A stretch of 64,000 bases of DNA from Henricia sp. BOLD:AAB3569 (Eukaryota; Echinodermata; Asteroidea; Spinulosida; Echinasteridae), in the NCBI GenBank assembly GCA_037783545.1, contig JBBELK010000107.1:124001-188000 (forward strand), given 5' to 3'. Each line of letters begins with the position of its first letter. The stretch's first letter is position 1. Positions 37,895-51,011 of this stretch are shown here, piece after piece. Both the position numbers and the translations under genes were made by a program. The notes under the pieces are model-generated. The model was not told where the DNA came from and did no database searches. It saw only the letters and a list, made by a program, of their open reading frames with translations.

Positions 37895-39911
37895 TTGAAG
37901 TTTGTCTGGAAATTCCTTCAGTTCCAAAATAGCGACCACTTCAGACGCAATGTTTCCCGAAAGAGGCGTCTGCTTGTGCGAAAACTGTGCCGGCAGGGAG
38001 TTTTTGATAGATTCGACGATAACTCGGTCGGTTTAAACGGGAAATTGCTGACATTTGCAGAACACGTTTGGGATATAGAGTTGTTATAGCAGGAAAAATT
38101 TGAAGTTTGTCTGGAAATTTCCTTCAGTTCCAAAATAGCGACCACTTCAGACGCAATGTTTCCCGAAAGCGGCGTCTGCTTGTGCGAAAACTGTGCCGTC
38201 AGGGAGTTTTTGCTAGATTCGACGATAACTCGGTTGGTTTAAACGGGAAATTGCTGACATTTGCAGAACACGTTTGGGATATAGAGTTGTTTAAGCAGGC
38301 AAAATTTGAAGTCTGTCTGGAAATTCCTTCAGTTCCAAAATAGCGACCACTTCAGACGCAATGTTTCCCGAAAGTTGCGTCTGCTTGTGCTAAAACTGTG
38401 CCGGCAGGGAGTTTTTGCTAGATTCGACGATAACTCGGTCGGTTTAAACGGGAAATTGCTGATATTTGCAGAACACGTTTGGGATATAGAGTTGTTTAAG
38501 CAGGCACAATTTGAAGTTTGTCTGGAAATTCCTTCAGTTCCAAAATAGCGACCACTTCAGACGCAATGTTTCCCGAAAGCGGCGTCTGCTTGTGCGAAAA
38601 CTGTGCCAGCAGGGAGTTTGTGCTATATTCGACGATAACTCGATCGGTTTGAACGGGAAATTGCTGAAATTTGCGGAACACGTTTGGGATATAGAGTTGT
38701 TATAGCAGGCGAAATTTGAAGTTTGTCTGGAAATTCCTTCAGTTCCAAAATAGCGACCACTTGTGCGAAAATTGTGCCGGCAGGGAGTTTTTGCTAGATT
38801 CGACGATAACTCGGTCGGTTTAAACGGGAAATTGCTGATATTTGCAGAACACGTTTGGGATATAGAGTTGTTTAAGCAGGCACAATTTGAAGTTTGTCTG
38901 GAAATTCCTTCAGTTCCAAAATAGCGACCACTTCAGACGCAATGTTTCCCGAAAGCGGCGTCTGCTTGTGCGAAAACTGTGCCAGCAGGGAGTTTGTGCT
39001 ATATTCGACGATAACTCGATCGGTTTGAACGGGAAATTGCTGAAATTTGCAGAACACGTTTGGGATATAGAGTTGTTATAGCAGGAAAAATTTGAAGTTT
39101 GTCTGGAAATTCCTTCAGTTCCAAAATAGCGATCACTTCAGACGCAATGTTTCCCGAAAGAGGCGTCTGCTTGTGCGAAAACTGTGCCGGCAGGGAGTTT
39201 TTGCTAGATTCGACGATAACTCGGTCGGTTTAAACGGGAAATTGCTGAAATTTGCAGAACACGTTTGGGATATAGAGTTGTTATAGCAGGCGAAATTTGA
39301 AGTTTGTCTGGAAATTCCTTCAGTTCCAAAATAGCGACCACTTCAGACGCAATGTTTCCCGAAAGAGGCGTCTGCTTGTGCGAAAACTGTGCCGGCAGGG
39401 AGTTTTTGCTAGATTCGACGATAACTCGGTCGGTTTAAACGGGAAATTGCTGACATTTGCAGAACACGTTTGGGATATAGAGTTGTTATAGCAGGACAAA
39501 TTTGAAGTTTGTCTGGAAATTCCTTCAGTTCCAAAATAGCGACCACTTCAGACGCAATGTTTCCCGAAAGAGGCGTCTGCTTGTGCGAAAACTGTGCCGG
39601 CAGGGAGTTTTTGATAGATTCGACGATAACTCGGTCGGTTTAAACGGGAAATTGCTGACATTTGCAGAACACGTTTGGGATATAGAGTTGTTATAGCAGG
39701 AAAAATTTGAAGTTTGTCTGGAAATTCCTTCAGTTCCAAAATAGCGACCACTTCAGACGCAATGTTTCCCGAAAGAGGCGTCTGCTTGTGCGAAAACTGT
39801 GCCGGCAGGGAGTTTTTGCTAGATTCGACGATAACTCGGTCGGTTTAAACGGGAAATTGCTGAAATTTGCAGAACACGTTTGGGATATAGAGTTGTTATA
39901 GCAGGCGAAAT
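37895..39911. repeat. Copied block (partner at 28738-30753)
   Basis: About ten monomers, including the 171-bp monomer 38716-38886, match 28738-30753 at an offset of 9,157-9,158 bp; the change of one base comes from an extra T near 38120. A private gcgatcac near 39131 is shared with 44736, showing a further copy of 38716-39706 at 44320-45310 (offset 5,604 bp). Confidence 0.8.
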
Positions 39912-40526
39912 TTGAAGTTTGTCTGGAAATTCCTTCAGTTCCAAAATAGCGACCACTTCAGACGCAATGTTTCCCGAAAGAGGCGTCTGCTTGTGCGAAA
40001 ACTGTGCCGGCAGGGAGTTTTTGCTAGATTCGACGATAACTCGGTCGGTTTAAACGGGAAATTGCTGAAATTTGCAGAACACGTTTGGGATATAGAGTTG
40101 TTATAGCAGGCGAAATTTGAAGTTTGTCTGGAAATTCCTTCAGTTCCAAAATAGCGACCACTTCAGACGCAATGTTTCCCGAAAGAGGCGTCTGCTTGTG
40201 CGAAAACTGTGCCGGCAGGGAGTTTTTGCTAGATTCGACGATAACTCGGTCGGTTTAAACGGGAAATTGCTGACATTTGCAGAACACGTTTGGGATATAG
40301 AGTTGTTATAGCAGGACAAATTTGAAGTTTGTCTGGAAATTCCTTCAGTTCCAAAATAGCGACCACTTCAGACGCAATGTTTCCCGAAAGAGGCGTCTGC
40401 TTGTGCGAAAACTGTGCCGGCAGGGAGTTTTTGATAGATTCGACGATAACTCGGTCGGTTTAAACGGGAAATTGCTGACATTTGCAGAACACGTTTGGGA
40501 TATAGAGTTGTTATAGCAGGAAAAAT

Positions 40527-42098
40527 TTGAAGTTTGTCTGGAAATTCCTTCAGTTCCAAAATAGCGACCACTTCAGACGCAATGTTTCCCGAAAGCGGCG
40601 TCTGCTTGTGCGAAAACTGTGCCGTCGGGGAGTTTTTGCTAGATTCGACGATAACTCGGTTGGTTTAAACGGGAAATTGCTGACATTTGCAGAACACGTT
40701 TGGGATATAGAGTTGTTTAAGCAGGCAAAATTTGAAGTCTGTCTGGAAATTCCTTCAGTTCCAAAATAGCGACCACTTCAGACGCAATGTTTCCCGAAAG
40801 TTGCGTCTGCTTGTGCTAAAACTGTGCTGGCAGGGAGTTTTTGCTAGATTCGACGATAACTCGATCGGTTTGAACGGGAAATTGCTGAAATTTGCGGAAC
40901 ACGTTTGGAATATAGAGTTGTTATAGCAGGCGAAATTTGAAGTTTGTCTGGAAATTCCTTCAGTTCCAAAATAGCAAGCACTTGTGCGAAAATTGTGCCG
41001 GCAGGGAGTTTTTGCTAGATTCGACGATAACTCGGTCGGTTTAAACGGGAAATTGCTGATATTTGCAGAACACGTTTGGGATATAGAGTTGTTTAAGCAG
41101 GCACAATTTGAAGTTTGTCTGGAAATTCCTTCAGTTCCAAAATAGCGACCACTTCAGACGCAATGTTTCCCGAAAGCGGCGTCTGCTTGTGCGAAAACTG
41201 TGCCAGCAGGGAGTTTGTGCTAGATTCGACGATAACTCGATCGGTTTGAACGGGAAATTGCTGAAATTTGCAGAACACGTTTGGGATATAGAGTTGTTAT
41301 AGCAGGAAAAATTTGAAGTTTGTCTGGAAATTCCTTCAGTTCCAAAATAGCGACCACTTCAGACGCAATGTTTCCCGAAAGCGGCGTCTGCTTGTGCGAA
41401 AACTGTGCCGTCGGGGAGTTTTTGCTAGATTCGACGATAACTCGGTTGGTTTAAACGGGAAATTGCTGACATTTGCAGAACACGTTTGGGATATAGAGTT
41501 GTTTAAGCAGGCAAAATTTGAAGTCTGTCTGGAAATTCCTTCAGTTCCAAGATAGCGACCACTTCAGACGCAATGTTTCCCGAAAGTTGCGTCTGCTTGT
41601 GCTAAAACTGTGCCGGCAGGGAGTTTTTGCTAGATTCGACGATAACTCGATCGGTTTGAACGGGAAATTGCTGAAATTTGCGGAACACGTTTGGGATATA
41701 GAGTTGTTATAGCAGGCGAAATTTGAAGTTTGTCTGGAAATTCCTTCAGTTCCAAAATAGCAAGCACTTGTGCGAAAATTGTGCCGGCAGGGAGTTTTTG
41801 CTAGATTCGACGATAACTCGGTCGGTTTAAACGGGAAATTGCTGATATTTGCAGAACACGTTTGGGATATAGAGTTGTTTAAGCAGGCACAATTTGAAGT
41901 TTGTCTGGAAATTCCTTCAGTTCCAAAATAGCGACCACTTCAGACGCAATGTTTCCCGAAAGCGGCGTCTGCTTGTGCGAAAACTGTGCCAGCAGGGAGT
42001 TTGTGCTATATTCGACGATAACTCGATCGGTTTGAACGGGAAATTGCTGAAATTTGCAGAACACGTTTGGGATATAGAGTTGTTATAGCAGGAAAAAT
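40527..42098. repeat. 786-bp higher-order repeat, two copies
   Basis: The order gtcggg type, tt-palindrome type, 171-bp type, cagcagg type at 40527-41312 is repeated at 41313-42098. The period equals three 205-bp monomers plus one of 171 bp. The first copy has private changes (tgctgg near 40828, tttggaat near 40909). Confidence 0.85.
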
Positions 42099-44319
42099 TT
42101 GAAGTTTGTCTGGAAATTCCTTCAGTTCCAAAATAGCGACCACTTCAGACGCAATGTTTCCCGAAAGAGGCGTCTGCTTGTGCGAAAACTGTGCCGGCAG
42201 GGAGTTTTTGCTAGATTCGACGATAACTCGGTCGGTTTAAACGGGAAATTGCTGAAATTTGCAGAACACGTTTGGGATATAGAGTTGTTATAGCAGGCGA
42301 AATTTGAAGTTTGTCTGGAAATTCCTTCAGTTCCAAAATAGCGACCACTTCAGACGCAATGTTTCCCGAAAGAGGCGTCTGCTTGTGCGAAAACTGTGCC
42401 GGCAGGGAGTTTTTGATAGATTCGACGATAACTCGGTCGGTTTAAACGGGAAATTGCTGACATTTGCAGAACACGTTTGGGATATAGAGTTGTTATAGCA
42501 GGACAAATTTGAAGTTTGTCTGGAAATTCCTTCAGTTCCAAAATAGCGACCACTTCAGACGCAATGTTTCCCGAAAGAGGCGTCTGCTTGTGCTAAAACT
42601 GTGCCGGCAGGGAGTTTTTGCTAGATTCGACGATAACTCGATCGGTTTGAACGGGAAATTGCTGAAATTTGCGGAACACGTTTGGGATATAGAGTTGTTA
42701 TAGCAGGCGAAATTTGAAGTTTGTCTGGAAATTCCTTCAGTTCCAAAATAGCAAGCACTTGTGCGAAAATTGTGCCGGCAGGGAGTTTTTGCTAGATTCG
42801 ACGATAACTCGGTCGGTTTAAACGGGAAATTGCTGAAATTTGCAGAACACGTTTGGGATATAGAGTTGTTATAGCAGGCGAAATTTGAAGTTTGTCTGGA
42901 AATTCCTTCAGTTCCAAAATAGCGACCACTTCAGACGCAATGTTTCCCGAAAGAGGCGTCTGCTTGTGCGAAAACTGTGCCGGCAGGGAGTTTTTGCTAG
43001 ATTCGACGATAACTCGGTCGGTTTAAACGGGAAATTGCTGAAATTTGCAGAACACGTTTGGGATATAGAGTTGTTATAGCAGGCGAAATTTGAAGTTTGT
43101 CTGGAAATTCCTTCAGTTCCAAAATAGCGACCACTTCAGACGCAATGTTTCCCGAAAGAGGCGTCTGCTTGTGCGAAAACTGTGCCGGCAGGGAGTTTTT
43201 GCTAGATTCGACGATAACTCGGTCGGTTTAAACGGGAAATTGCTGACATTTGCAGAACACGTTTGGGATATAGAGTTGTTATAGCAGGACAAATTTGAAG
43301 TTTGTCTGGAAATTCCTTCAGTTCCAAAATAGCGACCACTTCAGACGCAATGTTTCCCGAAAGAGGCGTCTGCTTGTGCGAAAACTGTGCCGGCAGGGAG
43401 TTTTTGATAGATTCGACGATAACTCGGTCGGTTTAAACGGGAAATTGCTGACATTTGCAGAACACGTTTGGGATATAGAGTTGTTATAGCAGGAAAAATT
43501 TGAAGTTTGTCTGGAAATTCCTTCAGTTCCAAAATAGCGACCACTTCAGACGCAATGTTTCCCGAAAGCGGCGTCTGCTTGTGCGAAAACTGTGCCGTCG
43601 GGGAGTTTTTGCTAGATTCGACGATAACTCGGTTGGTTTAAACGGGAAATTGCTGACATTTGCAGAACACGTTTGGGATATAGAGTTGTTTAAGCAGGCA
43701 AAATTTGAAGTCTGTCTGGAAATTCCTTCAGTTCCAAAATAGCGACCACTTCAGACGCAATGTTTCCCGAAAGTTGCGTCTGCTTGTGCTAAAACTGTGC
43801 CGGCAGGGAGTTTTTGCTAGATTCGACGATAACTCGGTCGGTTTAAACGGGAAATTGCTGAAATTTGCAGAACACGTTTGGGATATAGAGTTGTTATAGC
43901 AGGCGAAATTTGAAGTTTGTCTGGAAATTCCTTCAGTTCCAAAATAGCGACCACTTCAGACGCAATGTTTCCCGAAAGCGGCGTCTGCTTGTGCGAAAAC
44001 TGTGCCGTCAGGGAGTTTTTGCTAGATTCGACGATAACTCGGTTGGTTTAAACGGGAAATTGCTGACATTTGCAGAACACGTTTGGGATATAGAGTTGTT
44101 TAAGCAGGCAAAATTTGAAGTCTGTCTGGAAATTCCTTCAGTTCCAAAATAGCGACCACTTCAGACGCAATGTTTCCCGAAAGCGGCGTCTGCTTGTGCG
44201 AAAACTGTGCCAGCAGGGAGTTTGTGCTATATTCGACGATAACTCGATCGGTTTGAACGGGAAATTGCTGAAATTTGCGGAACACGTTTGGGATATAGAG
44301 TTGTTATAGCAGGCGAAAT
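42099..44319. repeat. Mosaic satellite B segment with recombinant monomers
   Basis: The monomer at 42509 combines the ag palindrome allele with the gtgct allele that elsewhere always accompanies tt. The monomer at 44115 combines gaagtctg (usual before tt-type bodies) with a cagcagg/tttgtgct body. Monomers 42885-44114 match 34000-35229 at an offset of 8,885 bp. Confidence 0.8.
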
Positions 44320-44900
44320 TTGAAGTTTGTCTGGAAATTCCTTCAGTTCCAAAATAGCGACCACTTGTGCGAAAATTGTGCCGGCAGGGAGTTTTTGCTA
44401 GATTCGACGATAACTCGGTCGGTTTAAACGGGAAATTGCTGATATTTGCAGAACACGTTTGGGATATAGAGTTGTTTAAGCAGGCACAATTTGAAGTTTG
44501 TCTGGAAATTCCTTCAGTTCCAAAATAGCGACCACTTCAGACGCAATGTTTCCCGAAAGCGGCGTCTGCTTGTGCGAAAACTGTGCCAGCAGGGAGTTTG
44601 TGCTATATTCGACGATAACTCGATCGGTTTGAACGGGAAATTGCTGAAATTTGCAGAACACGTTTGGGATATAGAGTTGTTATAGCAGGAAAAATTTGAA
44701 GTTTGTCTGGAAATTCCTTCAGTTCCAAAATAGCGATCACTTCAGACGCAATGTTTCCCGAAAGAGGCGTCTGCTTGTGCGAAAACTGTGCCGGCAGGGA
44801 GTTTTTGCTAGATTCGACGATAACTCGGTCGGTTTAAACGGGAAATTGCTGAAATTTGCAGAACACGTTTGGGATATAGAGTTGTTATAGCAGGCGAAAT

Positions 44901-46948
44901 TTGAAGTTTGTCTGGAAATTCCTTCAGTTCCAAAATAGCGACCACTTCAGACGCAATGTTTCCCGAAAGAGGCGTCTGCTTGTGCGAAAACTGTGCCGGC
45001 AGGGAGTTTTTGCTAGATTCGACGATAACTCGGTCGGTTTAAACGGGAAATTGCTGACATTTGCAGAACACGTTTGGGATATAGAGTTGTTATAGCAGGA
45101 CAAATTTGAAGTTTGTCTGGAAATTCCTTCAGTTCCAAAATAGCGACCACTTCAGACGCAATGTTTCCCGAAAGAGGCGTCTGCTTGTGCGAAAACTGTG
45201 CCGGCAGGTAGTTTTTGATAGATTCGACGATAACTCGGTCGGTTTAAACGGGAAATTGCTGACATTTGCAGAACACGTTTGGGATATAGAGTTGTTATAG
45301 CAGGAAAAATTTGAAGTTTGTCTGGAAATTCCTTCAGTTCCAAAATAGCGACCACTTCAGACGCAATGTTTCCCGAAAGAGGCGTCTGCTTGTGCGAAAA
45401 CTGTGCCGGCAGGGAGTTTTTGCTAGATTCGACGATAACTCGGTTGGTTTAAACGGGAAATTGCTGACATTTGCAGAACACGTTTGGGATATAGAGTTGT
45501 TATAGCAGGCGAAATTTGAAGTTTGTCTGGAAATTCCTTCAGTTCCAAAATAGCGACCACTTCAGACGCAATGTTTCCCGAAAAAGGCGTCTGCTTGTGC
45601 GAAAACTGTGCCGGCAGGGAGTTTTTGCTAGATTCGACGATAACTCGGTCGGTTTAAACGGGAAATTGCTGACATTTGCAGAACACGTTTGGGATATAGA
45701 GTTGTTATAGCAGGAAAAATTTGAAGTTTGTCTGGAAATTCCTTCAGTTCCAAAATAGCGACCACTTCAGACGCAATGTTTCCCGAAAGAGGCGTCTGCT
45801 TGTGCGAAAACTGTGCCGGCAGGGAGTTTTTGATAGATTCGACGATAACTCGGTCGGTTTAAACGGGAAATTGCTGACATTTGCAGAACACGTTTGGGAT
45901 ATAGAGTTGTTATAGCAGGCGAAATTTGAAGTTTGTCTGGAAATTCCTTCAGTTCCAAAATAGCGACCACTTCAGACGCAATGTTTCCCGAAAGAGGCGT
46001 CTGCTTGTGCGAAAACTGTGCCGGCAGGGAGTTTTTGCTAGATTCGACGATAACTCGGTCGTTTAAACGGGAAATGCTGACATTTGCAGAACACGTTTGG
46101 GATATAGAGTTGTTATAGCAGGACAAATTTGAAGTTTGTCTGGAAATTCCTTCAGTTCCAAAATAGCGACCACTTCAGACGCAATGTTTCCCGAAAGAGG
46201 CGTCTGCTTGTGCGAAAACTGTGCCGGCAGGGAGTTTTTGATAGATTCGACGATAACTCGGTCGGTTTAAACGGGAAATTGCTGACATTTGCAGAACACG
46301 TTTGGGATATAGAGTTGTTATAGCAGGAAAAATTTGAAGTTTGTCTGGAAATTCCTTCAGTTCCAAAATAGCGACCACTTCAGACGCAATGTTTCCCGAA
46401 AGAGGCGTCTGCTTGTGCGAAAACTGTGCCGGCAGGGAGTTTTTGCTAGATTCGACGATAACTCGGTCGGTTTAAACGGGAAATTGCTGACATTTGCAGA
46501 ACACGTTTGGGATATAGAGTTGTTATAGCAGGCGAAATTTGAAGTTTGTCTGGAAATTCCTTCAGTTCCAAAATAGCGACCACTTCAGACGCAATGTTTC
46601 CCGAAAGAGGCGTCTGCTTGTGCGAAAACTGTGCCGGCAGGGAGTTTTTGCTAGATTCGACGATAACTCGGTCGGTTTAAACGGGAAATTGCTGACATTT
46701 GCAGAACACGTTTGGGATATAGAGTTGTTATAGCAGGAAAAATTTGAAGTTTGTCTGGAAATTCCTTCAGTTCCAAAATAGCGACCACTTCAGACGCAAT
46801 GTTTCCCGAAAGAGGCGTCTGCTTGTGCGAAAACTGTGCCGGCAGGGAGTTTTTGATAGATTCGACGATAACTCGGTCGGTTTAAACGGGAAATTGCTGA
46901 CATTTGCAGAACACGTTTGGGATATAGAGTTGTTATAGCAGGACAAAT
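44901..46948. repeat. About 1,025-bp (5-monomer) higher-order repeat, two copies
   Basis: Types at 44901, 45106, 45311, 45516 and 45721 recur at 45926, 46129, 46334, 46539 and 46744. The second copy is 1,023 bp because of two single-base losses near 46060 and 46074. Confidence 0.75.
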
Positions 46949-47680
46949 TTGAAGTTTGTCTGGAAATTCCTTCAGTTCCAAAATAGCGACCACTTCAGAC
47001 GCAATGTTTCCCGAAAGAGGCGTCTGCTTGTGCGAAAACTGTGCCGGCAGGGAGTTTTTGCTAGATTCGACGATAACTCGGTCGGTTTAAACGGGAAATT
47101 GCTGAAATTTGCAGAACACCGTTTGGGATATAGAGTTGTTATAGCAGGCGAAATTTGAAGTTTGTCTGGAAATTCCTTCAGTTCCAAAATAGCGACCACT
47201 TCAGACGCAATGTTTCCCGAAAGAGGCGTCTGCTTGTGCGAAAACTGTGCCGGCAGGGAGTTTTTGCTAGATTCGACGATAACTCGGTCGGTTTAAACGG
47301 GAAATTGCTGAAATTTGCAGAACACGTTTGGATATAGAGTTGTTATAGCAGGCGAAATTTGAAGTTTGTCTGGAAATTCCTTCAGTTCCAAATAGCGACC
47401 ACTTCAGACGCAATGTTCCCGAAAGAGGCGTCTGCTTGTGCGAAAACTGTGCCGGCAGGGAGTTTTTGCTAGATTCGACGATAACTCGGTCGGTTTAAAC
47501 GGGAAATTGCTGACATTTGCAGAACACGTTTGGGATATAGAGTTGTTATAGCAGGACAAATTTGAAGTTTGTCTGGAAATTCCTTCAGTTCCAAAATAGC
47601 GACCACTTCAGACGCAATGTTTCCCGAAAGAGGCGTCTGCTTGTGCGAAAACTGTGCCGGCAGGGAGTTTTTGATAGATC
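46060..47680. other. Cluster of single-base homopolymer indels
   Basis: Seven one-base length changes occur in 1.6 kb: losses near 46060 (gg), 46074 (tt), 47331 (ggg), 47391 (aaaa), 47416 (ttt) and 47679 (tt), and a gain near 47119 (c). In the other roughly 52 kb of satellite B I noted only about six. All fall in short homopolymers. This may be a patch of unpolished consensus sequence or a real, less homogenised island. Confidence 0.75.
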
Positions 47681-48551
47681 GACGATAACTCGGTCGGTTT
47701 AAACGGGAAATTGCTGACATTTGCAGAACACGTTTGGGATATAGAGTTGTTATAGCAGGAAAAATTTGAAGTTTGTCTGGAAATTCCTTCAGTTCCAAAA
47801 TAGCGACCACTTCAGACGCAATGTTTCCCGAAAGCGGCGTCTGCTTGTGCGAAAACTGTGCCGTCGGGGAGTTTTTGCTAGATTCGACGATAACTCGGTT
47901 GGTTTAAACGGGAAATTGCTGACATTTGCAGAACACGTTTGGGATATAGAGTTGTTTAAGCAGGCAAAATTTGAAGTCTGTCTGGAAATTCCTTCAGTTC
48001 CAAAATAGCGACCACTTCAGACGCAATGTTTCCCGAAAGTTGCGTCTGCTTGTGCTAAAACTGTGCCGGCAGGGAGTTTTTGCTAGATTCGACGATAACT
48101 CGATCGGTTTGAACGGGAAATTGCTGAAATTTGCGGAACACGTTTGGAATATAGAGTTGTTATAGCAGGCGAAATTTGAAGTTTGTCTGGAAATTCCTTC
48201 AGTTCCAAAATAGCAAGCACTTGTGCGAAAATTGTGCCGGCAGGGAGTTTTTGCTAGATTCGACGATAACTCGGTCGGTTTAAACGGGAAATTGCTGATA
48301 TTTGCAGAACACGTTTGGGATATAGAGTTGTTTAAGCAGGCACAATTTGAAGTTTGTCTGGAAATTCCTTCAGTTCCAAAATAGCGACCACTTCAGACGC
48401 AATGTTTCCCGAAAGCGGCGTCTGCTTGTGCGAAAACTGTGCCAGCAGGGAGTTTGTGCTATATTCGACGATAACTCGATCGGTTTGAACGGGAAATTGC
48501 TGAAATTTGCAGAACACGTTTGGGATATAGAGTTGTTATAGCAGGCGAAAT
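46949..48551. repeat. Satellite B segment between local higher-order repeats
   Basis: Full-length monomers with the indel cluster, then the cassette gtcggg type (47766), tt-palindrome type (47971), 171-bp type (48176) and cagcagg type (48347), the same four-monomer order as in the 786-bp repeat at 40527. Confidence 0.75.
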
Positions 48552-50396
48552 TTGAAGTTTGTCTGGAAATTCCTTCAGTTCCAAAATAGCGACCACTTCA
48601 GACGCAATGTTTCCCGAAAGAGGCGTCTGCTTGTGCGAAAACTGTGCCGGCAGGGAGTTTTTGATAGATTCGACGATAACTCGGTCGGTTTAAACGGGAA
48701 ATTGCTGACATTTGCAGAACACGTTTGGGATATAGAGTTGTTATAGCAGGACAAATTTGAAGTTTGTCTGGAAATTCCTTCAGTTCCAAAATAGCGACCA
48801 CTTCAGACGCAATGTTTCCCGAAAGAGGCGTCTGCTTGTGCGAAAACTGTGCCGGCAGGGAGTTTTTGCTAGATTCGACGATAACTCGGTCGGTTTAAAC
48901 GGGAAATTGCTGAAATTTGCAGAACACGTTTGGGATATAGAGTTGTTATAGCAGGCGAAATTTGAAGTTTGTCTGGAAATTCCTTCAGTTCCAAAATAGC
49001 GACCACTTCAGACGCAATGTTTCCCGAAAGAGGCGTCTGCTTGTGCGAAAACTGTGCCGGCAGGGAGTTTTTGCTAGATTCGACGATAACTCGGTCGGTT
49101 TAAACGGGAAATTGCTGAAATTTGCAGAACACGTTTGGGATATAGAGTTGTTATAGCAGGCGAAATTTGAAGTTTGTCTGGAAATTCCTTCAGTTCCAAA
49201 ATAGCGACCACTTCAGACGCAATGTTTCCCGAAAGAGGCGTCTGCTTGTGCGAAAACTGTGCCGGCAGGGAGTTTTTGATAGATTCGACGATAACTCGGT
49301 CGGTTTAAACGGGAAATTGCTGACATTTGCAGAACACGTTTGGGATATAGAGTTGTTATAGCAGGACAAATTTGAAGTTTGTCTGGAAATTCCTTCAGTT
49401 CCAAAATAGCGACCACTTCAGACGCAATGTTTCCCGAAAGAGGCGTCTGCTTGTGCGAAAACTGTGCCGGCAGGGAGTTTTTGCTAGATTCGACGATAAC
49501 TCGGTCGGTTTAAACGGGAAATTGCTGAAATTTGCAGAACACGTTTGGGATATAGAGTTGTTATAGCAGGCGAAATTTGAAGTTTGTCTGGAAATTCCTT
49601 CAGTTCCAAAATAGCGACCACTTCAGACGCAATGTTTCCCGAAAGAGGCGTCTGCTTGTGCGAAAACTGTGCCGGCAGGGAGTTTTTGCTAGATTCGACG
49701 ATAACTCGGTCGGTTTAAACGGGAAATTGCTGAAATTTGCAGAACACGTTTGGGATATAGAGTTGTTATAGCAGGCGAAATTTGAAGTTTGTCTGGAAAT
49801 TCCTTCAGTTCCAAAATAGCGACCACTTCAGACGCAATGTTTCCCGAAAGAGGCGTCTGCTTGTGCGAAAACTGTGCCGGCAGGGAGTTTTTGATAGATT
49901 CGACGATAACTCGGTCGGTTTAAACGGGAAATTGCTGACATTTGCAGAACACGTTTGGGATATAGAGTTGTTATAGCAGGACAAATTTGAAGTTTGTCTG
50001 GAAATTCCTTCAGTTCCAAAATAGCGACCACTTCAGACGCAATGTTTCCCGAAAGAGGCGTCTGCTTGTGCGAAAACTGTGCCGGCAGGGAGTTTTTGCT
50101 AGATTCGACGATAACTCGGTCGGTTTAAACGGGAAATTGCTGAAATTTGCAGAACACGTTTGGGATATAGAGTTGTTATAGCAGGCGAAATTTGAAGTTT
50201 GTCTGGAAATTCCTTCAGTTCCAAAATAGCGACCACTTCAGACGCAATGTTTCCCGAAAGAGGCGTCTGCTTGTGCGAAAACTGTGCCGGCAGGGAGTTT
50301 TTGCTAGATTCGACGATAACTCGGTCGGTTTAAACGGGAAATTGCTGACATTTGCAGAACACGTTTGGGATATAGAGTTGTTATAGCAGGACAAAT
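48552..50396. repeat. 615-bp (3-monomer) higher-order repeat, three copies
   Basis: The trimer tttttgat type, aaattt type, aaattt type starts at 48552, 49167 and 49782 with an exact 615-bp step. In the third copy the last monomer carries acattt instead. Confidence 0.85.
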
Positions 50397-51011
50397 TTGA
50401 AGTTTGTCTGGAAATTCCTTCAGTTCCAAAATAGCGACCACTTCAGACGCAATGTTTCCCGAAAGAGGCGTCTGCTTGTGCGAAAACTGTGCCGGCAGGG
50501 AGTTTTTGATAGATTCGACGATAACTCGGTCGGTTTAAACGGGAAATTGCTGACATTTGCAGAACACGTTTGGGATATAGAGTTGTTATAGCAGGAAAAA
50601 TTTGAAGTTTGTCTGGAAATTCCTTCAGTTCCAAAATAGCGACCACTTCAGACGCAATGTTTCCCGAAAGAGGCGTCTGCTTGTGCGAAAACTGTGCCGG
50701 CAGGGAGTTTTTGCTAGATTCGACGATAACTCGGTCGGTTTAAACGGGAAATTGCTGAAATTTGCAGAACACGTTTGGGATATAGAGTTGTTATAGCAGG
50801 CGAAATTTGAAGTTTGTCTGGAAATTCCTTCAGTTCCAAAATAGCGACCACTTCAGACGCAATGTTTCCCGAAAGAGGCGTCTGCTTGTGCGAAAACTGT
50901 GCCGGCAGGGAGTTTTTGCTAGATTCGACGATAACTCGGTCGGTTTAAACGGGAAATTGCTGAAATTTGCAGAACACGTTTGGGATATAGAGTTGTTATA
51001 GCAGGCGAAAT

